A stretch of DNA of 64,000 nt from Nicotiana tabacum (lineage: Eukaryota > Streptophyta > Magnoliopsida > Solanales > Solanaceae). The position numbers were made by a program, and so were the translations under genes. Position 1 is the first letter of the stretch; every line of letters starts with the position of its first letter. Positions 46,656 through 59,254 of the stretch are shown in pieces. The notes under the pieces were generated by a model that did no database searches, was not told the DNA's origin, and saw only the letters and a list, made by a program, of their open reading frames with translations. The stretch covers positions 127,594,997 through 127,658,996 of the forward strand of contig NC_134097.1 in the NCBI RefSeq assembly GCF_000715075.1. Direction: 5' to 3'.

Positions 46656-49124
46656 TAAGGGAAAATCTAAAATTGGTGAATCTAGTAGCCAAGCTACTAC
46701 TCTTCCCCCGGCTCTCCGATCCAAACCTGTTACCCGTCCTCCTCCACATGTTATTATTGATAGTGATAACCCTTGTTTTCAATTTTTCGATAGTCAATTT
46801 TGCCATGATGTTGCACCAGGTCAACAATTAAATGAAGAAGTTATGAATGCTCTTTATCCTAATGAAACTATCTTTGAAAATGATGAGGAAAATGATAATT
46901 TAGATGAAACGCAACCGGATTTAGATGATACACCTACTAGTCCTGTTAATAACCCAAATGATGCCGCGCCTGACCCTTCGTAACCCCTAATTTTAATAGA
47001 CAACCTGCTAAACGACCAGAAACATCTCTTGTTTGGCACTTTTTTACTCAACTAAGAGAACAAAATAAGGCTAAGTGTAAAACTTGTGGGTCTCAACTAG
47101 TTCATAAATTTACTGGAGACCGTAGCGGTACGGGTAGTTTGACTAGACACATATTGAAACACCCTAGAGATAAAGCTAGATTTTTACAAATGAAAGCTGC
47201 GCAAGAGGGGACAAGTGTAGATACTATGGTTAACCCTAGTACAGGTTCAAATCTAGTTCAACCGGGAATTAACACTATTACCGGTGGCATTTTATATTAT
47301 GATCCAAATAAAGATCGTGAAGAATTGGCAAAAATGGTTACTGTTATGTGCTTACCCTATAGTTTTCCTTCTAACCCTCATTTTGTGCATTATATTAGAA
47401 GAGTTTTTAATCCTACTTATAAAGGATGGCCTCGCGCAACCGTAAAGAGCGATATTTATAAATATAAACATGAATATGAACAATATTTGCGCTATTTATT
47501 TACTCATATAGATTGTCGCATTGCTATTACTACTGATATTGGTAGAAGTGGTAATGACTGTGATTATCTAACTGTTACAAGTCATTGGATAGATGAGGAG
47601 TGGATAATGCAAAAGCGCATTATTGCTTATAGAATAATTAATTCATGCCACACAGGTAAGTTTATTGCTAACACAGTTGCAGATATTTGTAGATATTTTT
47701 GCATTAAAGATAAAATTATGTCGGTTTCAATGGATAATGCTTCTAGTAACACTAACGCTATAGGCTTGCTTACAACTACACTAAATCCTGCATTTAGTAA
47801 TATTTTTCATGTTAGATGTATTTGTCATATTTACCATTTAATCGTCGGTGCTGGTATGAAAGTTTTAAATATAGAAATTGAAAAGGTTAACATGGCCCTT
47901 AATTAGCTTTTTTATTCAAACCGTAGAAGTAGACTTAGAGACTATTTTAAAAAATGTGATGAATTTGGCCTTAGAGAAAGAAAGGTTCCTAAACCTTGTC
48001 TAACTAGATGAAATTACATGTATGAAAGTTTAGTTGTTGCATATGAATATAGATACCCAATAAGCGCAACGTATAATGCTCGTGTAGGTGATGGTGATGA
48101 TGATGATGATGAGCACCTTACAAATCAAGATTGGAGTAATGTTAAAATGTTTGTAGACTTTTTAGAACAATTTCATATTGCTACAAATGAATTATCTGAC
48201 CAATATTATCCCACTATTTCTAACTGTTTAGTTTATATTGTAGCACTTGTAGATTTATTTACTCAATTTTCAGAGGGTAGAGTAATTTATCAAGAAGTTA
48301 TTAATTCTATGAAAGCTAAGTTTAAAAAATATTTTTTCCCTATCCCCCCTATTTTTGGTGTTGCTGCATTGCTAAATCCTACAATGAAATTAGGAGGTCC
48401 TCACTTTTGGTATTCAAAAATTTATAACGCTTTATCACTTTCAGCTGAGGAATTTGCTACACTTGGAGATGCAAAAGCCTCAATTAGAATAAATGCTCAA
48501 ACAATTTATAATGCTTATCAACTTGCCTTAGATCAAGCTAGACCAAATGTTTCAACTCCTACTTTGTCTAGTTCGCAAGCATCTAAAAGAACTGCGGGCC
48601 TAAAAGCCCTTAGTTCTTGGACGGAGTTCAGGGGTTCTCAAGGTGATAATATTGGTGATAGTTCACAACTAAATGAGCTTCAAGTTTATTTGTCGCAGGG
48701 ACTTGAATCAGAGAATCCCGACGGCTCCTTCGATGTTTTGGAATGGTGGAAGGACAAACAAAAACACTATCCGGTTCTTTCAAGGATGACTCGAGATATT
48801 TTAAGTGTTCAAGCTTCAATAGTGGCATCGGAGAGCGCATTCAGTCAAGCGAGACTTCAAATCGGTGATCATAGAGCGTCTATGGGGGAGAGCTTGGAAA
48901 ACTCAGTACTATTTAGAGATTGGATCCGTTCGGAAAGAAGAAATTTTGGACTTGCAGAATCACAACCGGAGATAGATGAAGCTTATGAAGAAATGCTAGC
49001 GGAACTTGCGCAGGATGCCGCTTCGCCCGGAAGCGGTGACGAACAAGCTTCTTTTCCACCACCACCAACGGAAATTCCTCCGAACCTTGAAGGATTTATG
49101 AGATTTGTTAGAGATAATACATAG
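46656..49124 (+). pseudogene. hAT transposase (BED finger, RICESLEEPER-like), decayed
   Basis: After an apparent acceptor at 46654-46655 the frame encodes an acidic N-terminus. It shifts by one base near 46980, then gives a BED zinc finger (CKTCGSQLVHKF and SLTRHILKH) around 47075-47160. The RNase H-like hAT core follows (ITTDIGRSGNDCDYLTVTSHWI, cited as landmark VTSHWID; MDNASSNTNAI; FHVRCICHIYHL). The frame stops at 47904-47906 (TAG) and 48009-48011 (TGA where Trp is usual). It resumes to 49124 with the hAT C-terminal dimerisation domain (FDVLEWWKDKQKHYPVLSRM, VASESAFSQARL). Two nonsense codons and one frameshift make it a pseudogene. No right terminal repeat was found. Confidence 0.9.
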
Positions 49125-49129
49125 ACTAA

Positions 49130-49540
49130 CATGTAGCTTGTATTTTGGCACATCTTCCTTAGTTTTTTTCCTTTTAATGGTGGTATTAGTACCTTGTTGT
49201 GCTCATTCCATTGGGGGGAGGAAGACTAAGAAAGATATTGCCATTCTTTGTTAATGTCGTAATAGTAAAATATATAAGACATTCCCTTGAATATTTCTTT
49301 GCAATTATTTCTTTGCTTATATATAGCTATATAAATATATATAGTATATACAGTATGTATAGTATGTATTGCCTTATATATATAAACACAAAATATATTA
49401 TAGATTTTTTATACCATAAATAACCCTGCAACTTTTAAAATTAATTTATCTTCATTTGTATAATTTCGTCTTACTTAAAATTCATTATTATAAAATAATT
49501 GCAGCTTTTATAAAGAAAATAAAATTATTTTAAATAATAG
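49130..49540. other. AT-rich 3' flank of the hAT pseudogene
   Basis: TA-rich with short ATATAT runs. No gene and no hAT terminus matching the left side was found. Confidence 0.5.
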
Positions 49541-49549
49541 AGTTAATAC

Positions 49550-50444
49550 CCTCAAACCCGTCTAAACTATAAAATATTTGTCAATTTCCTACCTAAACTA
49601 TCGCTTATCCCCAAAATTCCCTGAACTATATCCCCTTCATAATAAAATACCCCGTCGCTTATGTGACATATTGTGTGAAATAAATCGCCTAAGAGCACGT
49701 GAAGGATGACAATAACCATTAAAATGGGCTCACCTGATAGTAACAACTAATTAGCCCCATTTTTTTAAAACTTATATTTTCTCCTCTTTTTCTTTATATT
49801 ACACATTTTTTCTCTATTCTTTCACCTTTCTTCTCAATTTCTTCATCTTAATCCATTTGAAATTCTCTCTCTCGTTATTATTGAGTTTATTTCTTATCTT
49901 TCTCGTTTTATCCATCCTTCATTCTTACCCAAATTTATTTGAAAGAAGGAGCACAAAATTTCCAACAAAAAGGAAAAGGCATAATCACAAAACCCTAGAT
50001 TTAATTCCGATTTCGAATAGCAGCAACAATAGAGAAATCGATGGTAGAAACCATGATTAATGAAGAGAATCGCTAGTTAGAGAAGGTGTCTCTCATGTCC
50101 GATGAGAGATTTTTTTCGATGAGAGCAAAGAGACCATACTTTGAGAGGAGTAAATGACGGGCGGTGCAACAAAATTCCCTTTTTTATTTTTTCACGTAAT
50201 TAGATTAACATATATTAATTAAACCTATTTTTAAGATCAACGTAATTAAATATCCACGTGGATTGCCACATGACATGTTTTAAAAATTATTTAGAGAGTG
50301 TATCACATGCACTAGTAAGAATGAGACATGGGGGTTTTATTATGAAAGATGATATAATTCAGGGAATTTTCGGGGGCAGACGATAGTTTAGATAGGAAAC
50401 AGACAAATATTGTATAGGTTAGGCGGATTTGAGGGTGTTAAATC
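49550..50444. mobile_element. MULE-type non-autonomous element (MITE), 895 bp
   Basis: Terminal inverted repeats of about 110 bp (GAGTTAATACCCTCAAAC versus GATTTAACACCCTCAAAT) are flanked by perfect 9-bp duplications TAAATAATA at 49541-49549 and 50445-50453. There is no transposase. The 9-bp duplication and long TIRs place it with Mutator-like elements. Its TIRs are unrelated to those of the 3739-13764 element. It ends about 330 bp upstream of the methyltransferase start codon. Confidence 0.92.
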
Positions 50445-50771
50445 TAAATAATATGGTATATATGATTTATTATTCTTTCGTTAAGTAATAATTAACACAA
50501 AATACATGTACAAAGTAATTGCATGAAAACTAGTAGGACTCAAATCACTACACTTTGAGAATTAAGAGGAGCTACTAAAAATATAAGAGAGTTAAAAGAG
50601 GGGCATTACGCAAATCCTTACAGGGGCAAAACCGAACAGTAGTGGTGGAGTTATTTGTCACACGTAGGACTCGCACGAACACCAAACATAAACCTCAGTT
50701 AAATCGACGGCAACTGTACTAACTGAACCAAACTGCTAAAACCTCACCGCCGTCAAGCCCCGTCTTCCCCA

Positions 50772-53700
50772 ATGTCGACAGAAACCCTAAACACCAAAAT
50801 CAACGGCGAGGATTCAACAGAGCAACTCCATTCCCCGGAAACCTCCACCGATCTAACGGTTGAAATTACACCAACAGAGAAACGTAAGCGAGAAGAAACC
50901 GAAACCGAAACAGAAACGGGGCAACAGCAACAACAGCCAAACCCGTTATGGAAAACGAGTCTTTGCTCTTACTTTCGAAGAAACGATAATTCATGCAGCC
51001 ACGGTGATTCCTGCCGTTACGCCCATGGTGAGTCGGAGCTCCGACCCCGACCCGATAATACATGGGACCCGACTTCTGAGCGGGCGAAAAAGATAGCTAA
51101 AAAGGATGATGATGGAGATAAGTCAGAGAATAAAGAAGAAGAGAAGTGTAATGACGTCATGATGACGGAAGCCTTAGACAACGAGGAGGAATGTAGTTCG
51201 TCGGGTACTGGGTTGTCAAAGTGCTTGGTTAATCTTCCTATGAAGTGGAGTTCGGATAATTTAAGGTGTTTTCTTAAGCAGCATGTAAGATTCTTGCTCT
51301 TTTCAATATTTCTAGATATTAAAGATGAAAGCTTTTGCGCCCCCGTGCTTTGATCCAGTGGTAAGAGAACATTAGGTGATACGGGCGGGCTCATTCTCTA
51401 CAGAGTTTCAAACAGTACTGGCCCTCCGGGAATTTTATAAGAAAAAAAGGAAATCTTGGTTTTGCATTTATTTTCTGAACATTTTTCTAATTCCCAGTTT
51501 TAAAGTAGTGGAGAACCTAAAACAGAGTTTATTCAGCTATTTTGAAACATGGGATATATGTTGTTCTTCTATGCATCAACCGCTCAGTGATTCACTTAGG
51601 GAGCTTGTACATATTTTAAGTTTTAGTTATCACTAATCAAGATTAGGTAGCTATCTTCACATTGTGTGTGAACTTTGTCACTTTGAGTTGGTTTTGTGAA
51701 GTAGACATCTTTATAGATGTCAAATCGTCAATGCATTTATTATATGTCAATAGGATACAAAATGTTCATCAATCAAAAGATTACTTGTTGGAAAAATTGA
51801 AACTGTGAATACTGTGGATGCACTATGCAGGAAGTAAAACTTCAACGTTTTCATCTCTTTGTGACCAAAGGAGCATTATTTATTTTCTGCAAACTTTTCT
51901 TCTCTGGGGAATGCTAATGCCAAATGCAACTTTCAATTTTTTCGTCTTTTTCCTGACCAAAGAAGATAATGGAGAACATTTTTAACTTTCTATGGGCTTT
52001 TCTTCTCGTTGTATGGCTTGTTTCAAAAGTTCTACTCCTAGTATTTGGGTTGTGCTGAAAGTTAAAGTACCTACACAAATGGGTAAGAGTTGTGTCCATT
52101 ATGACATGTGAAGAGAAACTGGCAAGTGAGTCAACTGGTCCTCAGGGAGCTTTAGGAAACCAAACACTATCTTGAAAGAGCTATTAGATTTTTTTTTGGG
52201 GTGGAGGTGGGGGTGGGGGTGGGGGTGTTTCTAGGTGTTTTTCCCTTGATTTTCTGTTGAACATTGTCACAGCAATATAGAAACTGGCAGCTCTATGTTT
52301 TCTCCTTTCATGTATTCGTCTTTGTATCCTCCACCACATGAGGTGATCAGGTGATGCAATGGATAATTCATTTCCAGTGGTTCTCCGTAGATCCTCGAAA
52401 ACATACATCACTTTCAAAAGCAAATGAGCACATAGATCAGTCCTTTATGTTGGTCATGTTTCCTGGGACCCTATATTATCCTTTTTCTTTTTCTAGTAAA
52501 GTGAATGCAAGTGAAAATGGCTACATGTATGTTGAACATACCTGTTAACATAAGTTTCCTTCCTTCATCCTTGCATCCATGACTACACTAGAATTCATCA
52601 TTGCCTTAAAGAGCGGGTGTATTTTGTAGACTACTGGCAGTACCAATGTTAACATCTGTAGAAGTACGGATGTTTGCTCTATGGTTGGACAAGTCTGCTC
52701 TCCTGGAATCGTGATTCAGCTTCCTAAAGAAAATAATCCCTACTCTTTACCTTTTTTAATTATTGTTCTGTTCTTTATGGATTCATTTATAACGGGATGA
52801 GATGTTAGTTGGAATTGACTCCTTAAATTTTAGGATGTTACTTTTAAATCAGCAAAAAAGAAGAAAGGCATGGTTGTAGGATTTGTTACTTTTGAAAATC
52901 CAGAACAAGTGAAGAGTGCTCTGAAGGTATTCCAATTGTTGTCTAAATTTGATTAGAATGACATGCAGCTCTGCTATTATCAGAAACATTTATTTTTCGA
53001 ACTTGGCAGGAGTTGAATGGAAAGCTTGTTGGAAACAAGAATTTGAAGGTTGGAGATGTCATTCCGCGGCCATTTGAGAGAAAAGGTAATTCGGCAATAT
53101 CTTCATCTCCGGCCAGTCAACAAGGTGAAAAGCAAACCCAAACTGGGGACAGTTTGGATTCGACTAAAATATCAGATGAAACTGAGGCTGAGGACCCACT
53201 GTCCAGTGATTCAGTTTTGAAGGGTAGGAGTGTTCGTGATGTGGTGACTCCTCTTGCTAATGTACCGTACGCTGATCAGCTGGAGCAGAAGAAGAGCTCT
53301 TTGATGCAAACTCTCAAAAAACTTGTTAGGATATCTTATCCCTCTATTCCATATTGTTATAAAATCGCTCAAAGCTTTTGACTTCCTGCTCAAAGTTTGT
53401 GAAAATAGACTTTTGACCACTTTATCTGTTTTTCATATGGACAGACTCGAAATGCACGTAAAGCCTGTCCAAATGGTGTTTCACTTCCAGAATGGATTCT
53501 CAAATCTAGGGAAATAGGTACACTTTAATCATTTCTTTGAATTGCATCGACTGCATTGTTGCTCTATGACTATATCTTTATAGTTAATAGACAACTGATT
53601 CACTTCTGTTCACTGAAATCGTGTGGAATTAGGATGCTATTATTCTTTTCTAGAATTTGATTAAGAAATGATATAACCTTTGATCCGATCATTTCTTTGA

Positions 53701-56700
53701 GCAGGTGGTCAACCATGTAAACTGGAGGGCATAATTGACTCGCCACTTATTGAGGGATATCGTAACAAGTGTGAGTTTTCTGTCGGATACTCTGTACTAG
53801 GGAAGCCAACTGTGGGGTTTCTGCTTGGAAATTTCAGGTAGATAAAAGTGATTGCAGTTTTTCAACATCTAGTTTTTTTCTCTCTTTTCCTTGTCATAGT
53901 CCATTTAACAGGAATTATCCTTGTACCAGGGAGGGTGTGACAGCTGTCGAGGAACCTGTGAACTGCCCAAATGTTTCTGGAATTGCTTGTAAATATGCTG
54001 CTATCTTTCAAGATTTTTTACAACAGTCAACCCTACCTATTTGGAATAGATTGAATAATACTGGATTCTGGAGGCAACTTACTGTATGTCCAATTTCTTT
54101 CTATGACCAATTAGTTTGTTCAGCCTCTCCTATCATGCAGAGATGATTCAGTGTGCATGTTGGAGAGGCTGAACAGTCTTTTCTTGCTTTTATTGGAAAT
54201 GGGGAGAGGCGGGTTTGTGATGCTTGGCCAACTGACTGTTTCTTTTGGGATATCTACATCCAGGTTCGAGAAGGTCGCATGCCTGGTAAAAAAGTAAAGG
54301 TTGAAAATTCTGATGCAAGTATTTCAGAGGTTATGCTCATTGTCCAGGTTTATGTCTTGTTAACTTAGTCCTTATTTTGTTCTTTCATATCTACCATTTT
54401 CAGAAAAATGAGCAGTTGATTTTAGTTTGTGCTTAGGACTTGCTGGGCCTTCTGTTTTTTTTCATTTTCTTTACTGCTGGATTGCTTAGGTTTGCACTCT
54501 GGCGCTGGATGATGCAGTAGTTAATGATGAATTCCAAAGTATGGCCAAAGCATTTGCTATGGGAGCTTCTAGTGCATCACCAACATTACCTCTTACTGTC
54601 CTGGTAGTTCAGGTAGTTATCATACATCAATTCTTGAAGGCATTTCTCAATCTATGGTGAGGGGGGGGGGGTTAACTCTAAAATCTTGGTCTTATTAGTT
54701 ATTTCTCACTAATATATAACAAACCAACTTGGTCATAAACGGAAATAAGCCAGGGATGCTGAGAGTTTAAACCCTATGTGTCTTTCTACCTTATTATCCT
54801 TTTGTCTTAAATTTTGATTTATGCCTATATCCTTGCTTCAAACTAGTGATCCTTTATTTACACTTAAATCCTTCAGTTGTCTCGTTTTTGACCTTTTCAA
54901 GATTCTAGTTTTTTCATAATAGTGAAATATGTACTTGATCTGCCAGTGGTGGTTTTACGCAACCTTGATGTTGCTACTTCTAAGTGCAGGATCACACTGG
55001 TATATCTAATGTAGCGCCGGCAGATGCTCCTCTGCGCGTCCTTCCGTTTCCCAAAAGGGAAAGCTATTCTGAACTGCAAGCAGATAATGCAGTTGCTGAA
55101 GCAAAAATTCACGATTTTATAAATGGACTTAGGTTTTGTATTTCACCCACAGCCTTCTTTCAGGTGAGATTATTGCTTATTTCTCTCTGTCCTAAGCTGA
55201 TCTTATTCTTTTCTTTCCTCTCTCTCTCAGAAGTTGCAAGCCTTTAAGTTCTTTAATTGGCACAGGTGAACACCCTTGCTGCAGAGAAATTGTACTCCCT
55301 GGCGGGGGATTGGGCGAGCTTGGGTCCTGATACTTTGCTTTTCGATGTTTGCTGTGGAACTGGAACAATTGGTCTGACTCTGGCTAATCGAGTTGGTATG
55401 GTAATGTTCACCACTCCATTAAATTCCAAATTTTGCTTTTTTGAAATTGTTTTGCTTCATGGTGTTAAATATTTGCCCGAATAATTCACTATATCTACCT
55501 TTACCTGTTTTTGAAAAATGTTCTACTTTGATTACTCCAGGAGTTAGTAGCAAACGTTCCAAGTAAACTATTATGTGGAGTTAGGCAAATAAGTGTTTTC
55601 ATTTGCTGTCCCCAATTGAATGTCTTACTTTTACTTTATACATAATACTTTTTTAAGTATGGTACATATATTAAAATAAAACTCGTTAGCTTAAATGCGT
55701 AATATTTGTCGTGGTACATATGGGCTCATTGTGTTTAATTTTTCATTTCTGGAAATAAAATAGAGAAAAATTTGTGTTAAAACACTGTAAAGGTTTCATC
55801 AGAGGAAATAAATCTTCTTAATACGAATTGAGTTGAATTTTGGGATGTTACTGAAAGCTAGATATCCAATTTGGGATGGAGTATAGTTTGAAATGAAATA
55901 TGTTTGGTTAACTATGAATATGTCAGTTCAAATTCAAGATAATATAAGTTAGTATCAGTTTATATTGTTTGAATTCCTCATTGGGGACATCCAATAAAAT
56001 TGGGTGGATATAGATTTGTTTAATTATTGGAGGGAAAAAATTTCCTGTTTAAAAAAGAGGTGGACCATTTGACTTGCAAGGATAGTAGGTTAAGCATTTC
56101 GGACACAGAGAGAACTTTTGAGGGGATCATAAAATAAATAAAATATCTGTAATCCTACTCTCATTTTGCTGTTACTGGCTTAGTATTTTAATTCTTGTTT
56201 AAGAGAAGTGTGTCTTACTTACATTTTGTAACAGGAAGTAAAATCTATATGCACATTGAATATGTTTGAATGTCTTGAGATGATAAGAAGTTCTGTCTGA
56301 TCAATTTCTTCAGGAAGTAAAATCTATATGCACATTGAATATGTTTGAATGTCTTGAGATGGTAAGAAGTTTTGTCTGATCAATTTCTTCAGGTTGTTGG
56401 CATTGAAATGAATGCTTCTGCGGTCTCTGATGCTCAAAGAAATGCAGAAATCAATGGGATAAAAAACTGTAGATTTATTTGTGGAAAGGTCAGATTGGAC
56501 TACATCTTTACTGGGTTTCTCACTCTATCTTCACCCTTCGCTTCTGTATTATAGGTCTGCCCGCTGGCTGATCATAATTGGTCTATAAAATTAGTCACTA
56601 CCAATAAATTGTCCATATTTTTTATTTGTTTCCTTTTTGGTCATGGCCGCTTATACAGTGTTGATATACTGTTAGTAATTTATACTCTTTTTTTATCCAG

Positions 56701-58221
56701 GTTGTGTAAGTCATGTTGTTACTAAATTTAAAGTACCATTTACAGCTTAAAGCAGCAGGAGGAGATCTCTCTCCCCCCCCCCTTTTTTCTACGAGGAGAT
56801 TATAACAATCTTAACTTTTAGTCCTGGTTTAACTTCATTAAAGATTTGCAAGGCTTTTTAGTCAAGGAAAAAGATATATGAGGCATATTAAGTTGAACTA
56901 AGTGTAAAAGCCTGATGGGTCTGGCGCGCATTTTGAAGTCTATCTGGATTTGGTTTGAGAGCTAGCTTACTTTTAAGTTTTAAGAACCTCCTGTATTTCA
57001 GTGAGCTTTTGTTTGGTAGCTATAGCATAGATTTCTTTGGAAACAATGACTATGTTTGTCTGTCCTTCCCTCCTTCTGTAGGATAGCTCATCTTTTGTAT
57101 TAAAAACTATGCTGCACATGTTAATTCCAGAATTTGCATCATGAGATTGCAGGCCGAGGATGTCATGGGATCTGTACTGAGAGAGTACCTTACTTCACCT
57201 CCAAAAGTAGATGGAATTCCAGATATACAAGAAAATACAACTTCCACAGAGAAGACTGATTCTATAGTTAATGCATCGGAAACAGATGAGGGATCAGGTA
57301 TTGGGTCTGCAACTGCACCTATTGGGAATACTGATTCCACGGATAACACAGTGGAACCCGAGGGAAAAGCAGGCCTTGAGCGTACCAATGGTACAAGCTT
57401 GTCAGAATCTTCAGCAGGTTGCATTACAGAATCAGAAACCCAACTTGGGAAGAGTTGTTCATCAGATAATTTGACCACTTCAGTGCGACATTTCAAGAAT
57501 GTTGTTGCAATTGTGGATCCTCCACGTGTTGGACTTCATCCCACAGTAAGTTGATTTCTCTGCTTTCATCCTTGGTTGGTATCTGGGCAAGTACTTAGAG
57601 CGGAAATTTACTTCTTTATGAGCTGGTCAACAGTTTTTAAGCTATATATGAATTTGTGTCTCATATAATGGATGAAGATTTCATCTGGTCTTTGATCTAA
57701 TTCAGTTTTATGTGACCACCCGGGATTGATACTACTATATGTTTCCTCCGTTATTATATGCGGGGCTTGAAATGAGCTGCTTGCTTTGAGCTAATTTTTG
57801 TTCTCAATGCTTGTAGGTTATCAAACTTTTGAGGACTAATTCACGTCTAAGGAGGCTTGTGTAAGCTCCTTTGATGCATCAACTTATCCTTTCTTTTGTT
57901 TTCTTATTCTCAGACCTTTTCCAGCATTATTTCTAGTCTAATCCTCGTTTTTCTTAATCTGCTCTTTTCAGTTATATTTCCTGTAATCCTGAGAGCTTGG
58001 TCGCAAATGCTATTGAGCTATGCACACCTTCTCCAGATGAAGCTGAGAGGGGTAATAATAAAAACAACAGAGGATGGAGAAATATGAGCAGTGCTAGTCT
58101 TGCACGACATAGGACCAAATCTATGCCCAGTTCAGAGCCTTTTCAACCTGTCAAAGCAATGGCGGTTGATCTCTTTCCTCATACTTCTCATTGTGAACTG
58201 GTGATGCTTCTGGAGAGGTAA
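50772..58221 (+). CDS. C3H24: tRNA (uracil-5-)-methyltransferase with CCCH zinc finger (TRM2/TRMT2A family, C3H24-like)
   Basis: Fourteen exons join in frame to 859 codons: 50772-51284, 52834-52926, 53010-53324, 53445-53517, 53705-53837, 53930-54083, 54264-54347, 54490-54612, 54990-55163, 55266-55400, 56393-56488, 57153-57545, 57817-57860 and 57972-58221. The N-terminus has a CCCH finger (CSYFRRNDNSCSHGDSCRYAH). An RRM-like segment follows (VVGFVTFENPEQVKSALKELNG). The methyltransferase domain contains the SAM motif FDVCCGTGTIGLTLA, then VVGIEMNASAV, VDPPRVGLHP and the nucleophile in VYISCNPESL. In the family it forms m5U54 in the tRNA T-loop using S-adenosylmethionine. Exon 12 holds a Ser/Thr-rich insertion of about 100 residues before VDPPR. 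The frame is intact with GT-AG introns, so this is a probably functional host gene. The stop is TAA at 58219-58221. Confidence 0.93.
52198..52227 (+). repeat. G-tract cluster in intron 1 (potential G-quadruplex)
   Basis: Four G4-5 tracts separated by short T or TGGAGGT spacers lie on the sense strand. Confidence 0.75.
56232..56392 (+). repeat. 79-bp tandem duplication spanning the intron 10 acceptor
   Basis: The unit CAGGAAGTAAAATC...TTTCTTCAG occurs twice with a 79-bp offset, differing at about two bases. It duplicates the polypyrimidine/AG acceptor, at 56312-56313 and 56391-56392. The second copy has ATGGTAAG where the first has ATGATAAG, creating a donor-like site at 56362. Confidence 0.92.
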
Positions 58222-58836
58222 ATTTATCAAATTGCCTTAAAAAATAAACTTAAGCAGCCAAGTTTATGAAAGGAGATAGAAATGCTCCCTTAGATTTGTT
58301 TTCTCGATGTGGAAACAATGAACGAGCTTTCGGCAAACAACTACTAGATGTCGTTTATTAATGTTGCCACTGGCGCCTGGCGGTTTATGAGGCAATCTTC
58401 TATTCTTGAGATTTCCATAATATTGCATTGTAATTGGCTCCTTACTGCTGCCAATCTATGGTTACCTGATTTCCTCTTTAAGAAGAATACATCAAATATC
58501 GACACATTATGTTCATTTGTATACGACCTCTCACATAATTTGAGATGCTATAAGGATTTCCAAGTGATGCTCCACAGTTTTGTCCCAAAAGAAGTTTGAT
58601 GTGTTGAATAAATTATGTTTATGTTCTCTCCATTGCAGAATTCAGATCTATATTTAGTAGATAAAGAATCCTGTATTGTTCAGATTTGTGGTTATGTTGT
58701 CCTTGGTTGAAGGAAGTCAATCTGGGATAGCAAATATTTATATTCTTACGATTACAATTACCAAATATCCTATTTGTGGAATAAGATCCTCCTAGAATCA
58801 TAAGGAATATCACTTCATGTAGAGGTCAACAACAAC
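58222..58836. other. 3' flank of the methyltransferase gene
   Basis: It contains the presumed 3' UTR and AT-rich flank. An 83-codon open frame at 58348-58599 resembles nothing known to me. Confidence 0.5.
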
Positions 58837-59246
58837 AATCAGGGGCGTATGCAGGAATTTTTGTAAGCGATATCGAAAATTATAGAAGAACAGGAATAAA
58901 TAACTTTAATTATCATATTTCTAGACAGTAAATAGCTTTAGTCCATTAGTTTTGTTGAGTTTTAAGTTAGAAAAGGTCCTGAGTTGAATTCTACTTATTC
59001 ACAACTTTTAACCATAGAGGCGCTCTCTAATATTTATAAAAAAGTATGTGTTAGTTGTGAATCAAACTTCTGACCTCTTAGATCAATTCAGTCACATAAC
59101 CAATGTGCTAGGAGACAATTTATGTCAAGTGATGTTATTTCTTCTTAGGTATCCGTTTTCTCACAGTATTAATGGATATATTTAGTAAACATTTTCGACG
59201 AAGCGATGTCGCGTGACACCGCTTGCTTAACATGCATCTGCCCCTG
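58837..59246. mobile_element. hAT-type MITE, ~410 bp
   Basis: It starts CAGGGGCGTATGCA, and the reverse complement of its right end is CAGGGGCAGATGCA. The flanking 8-mers ACAACAAT and ACAACTAC match only in the first five bases, so the target duplication has decayed or is not certain. Confidence 0.65.
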
Positions 59247-59254
59247 ACAACTAC

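Noticed and set aside
49857..50060. 67-codon frame inside the MULE MITE as a captured gene
   Set aside because: Too short and unrecognised; no splice or homology support for capture.
55401..56220. Possible extra exon or small transposon in the long intron 10
   Set aside because: No TIR or TSD pair found and no open frame joining both neighbours in phase; only the 79-bp duplication is supported.
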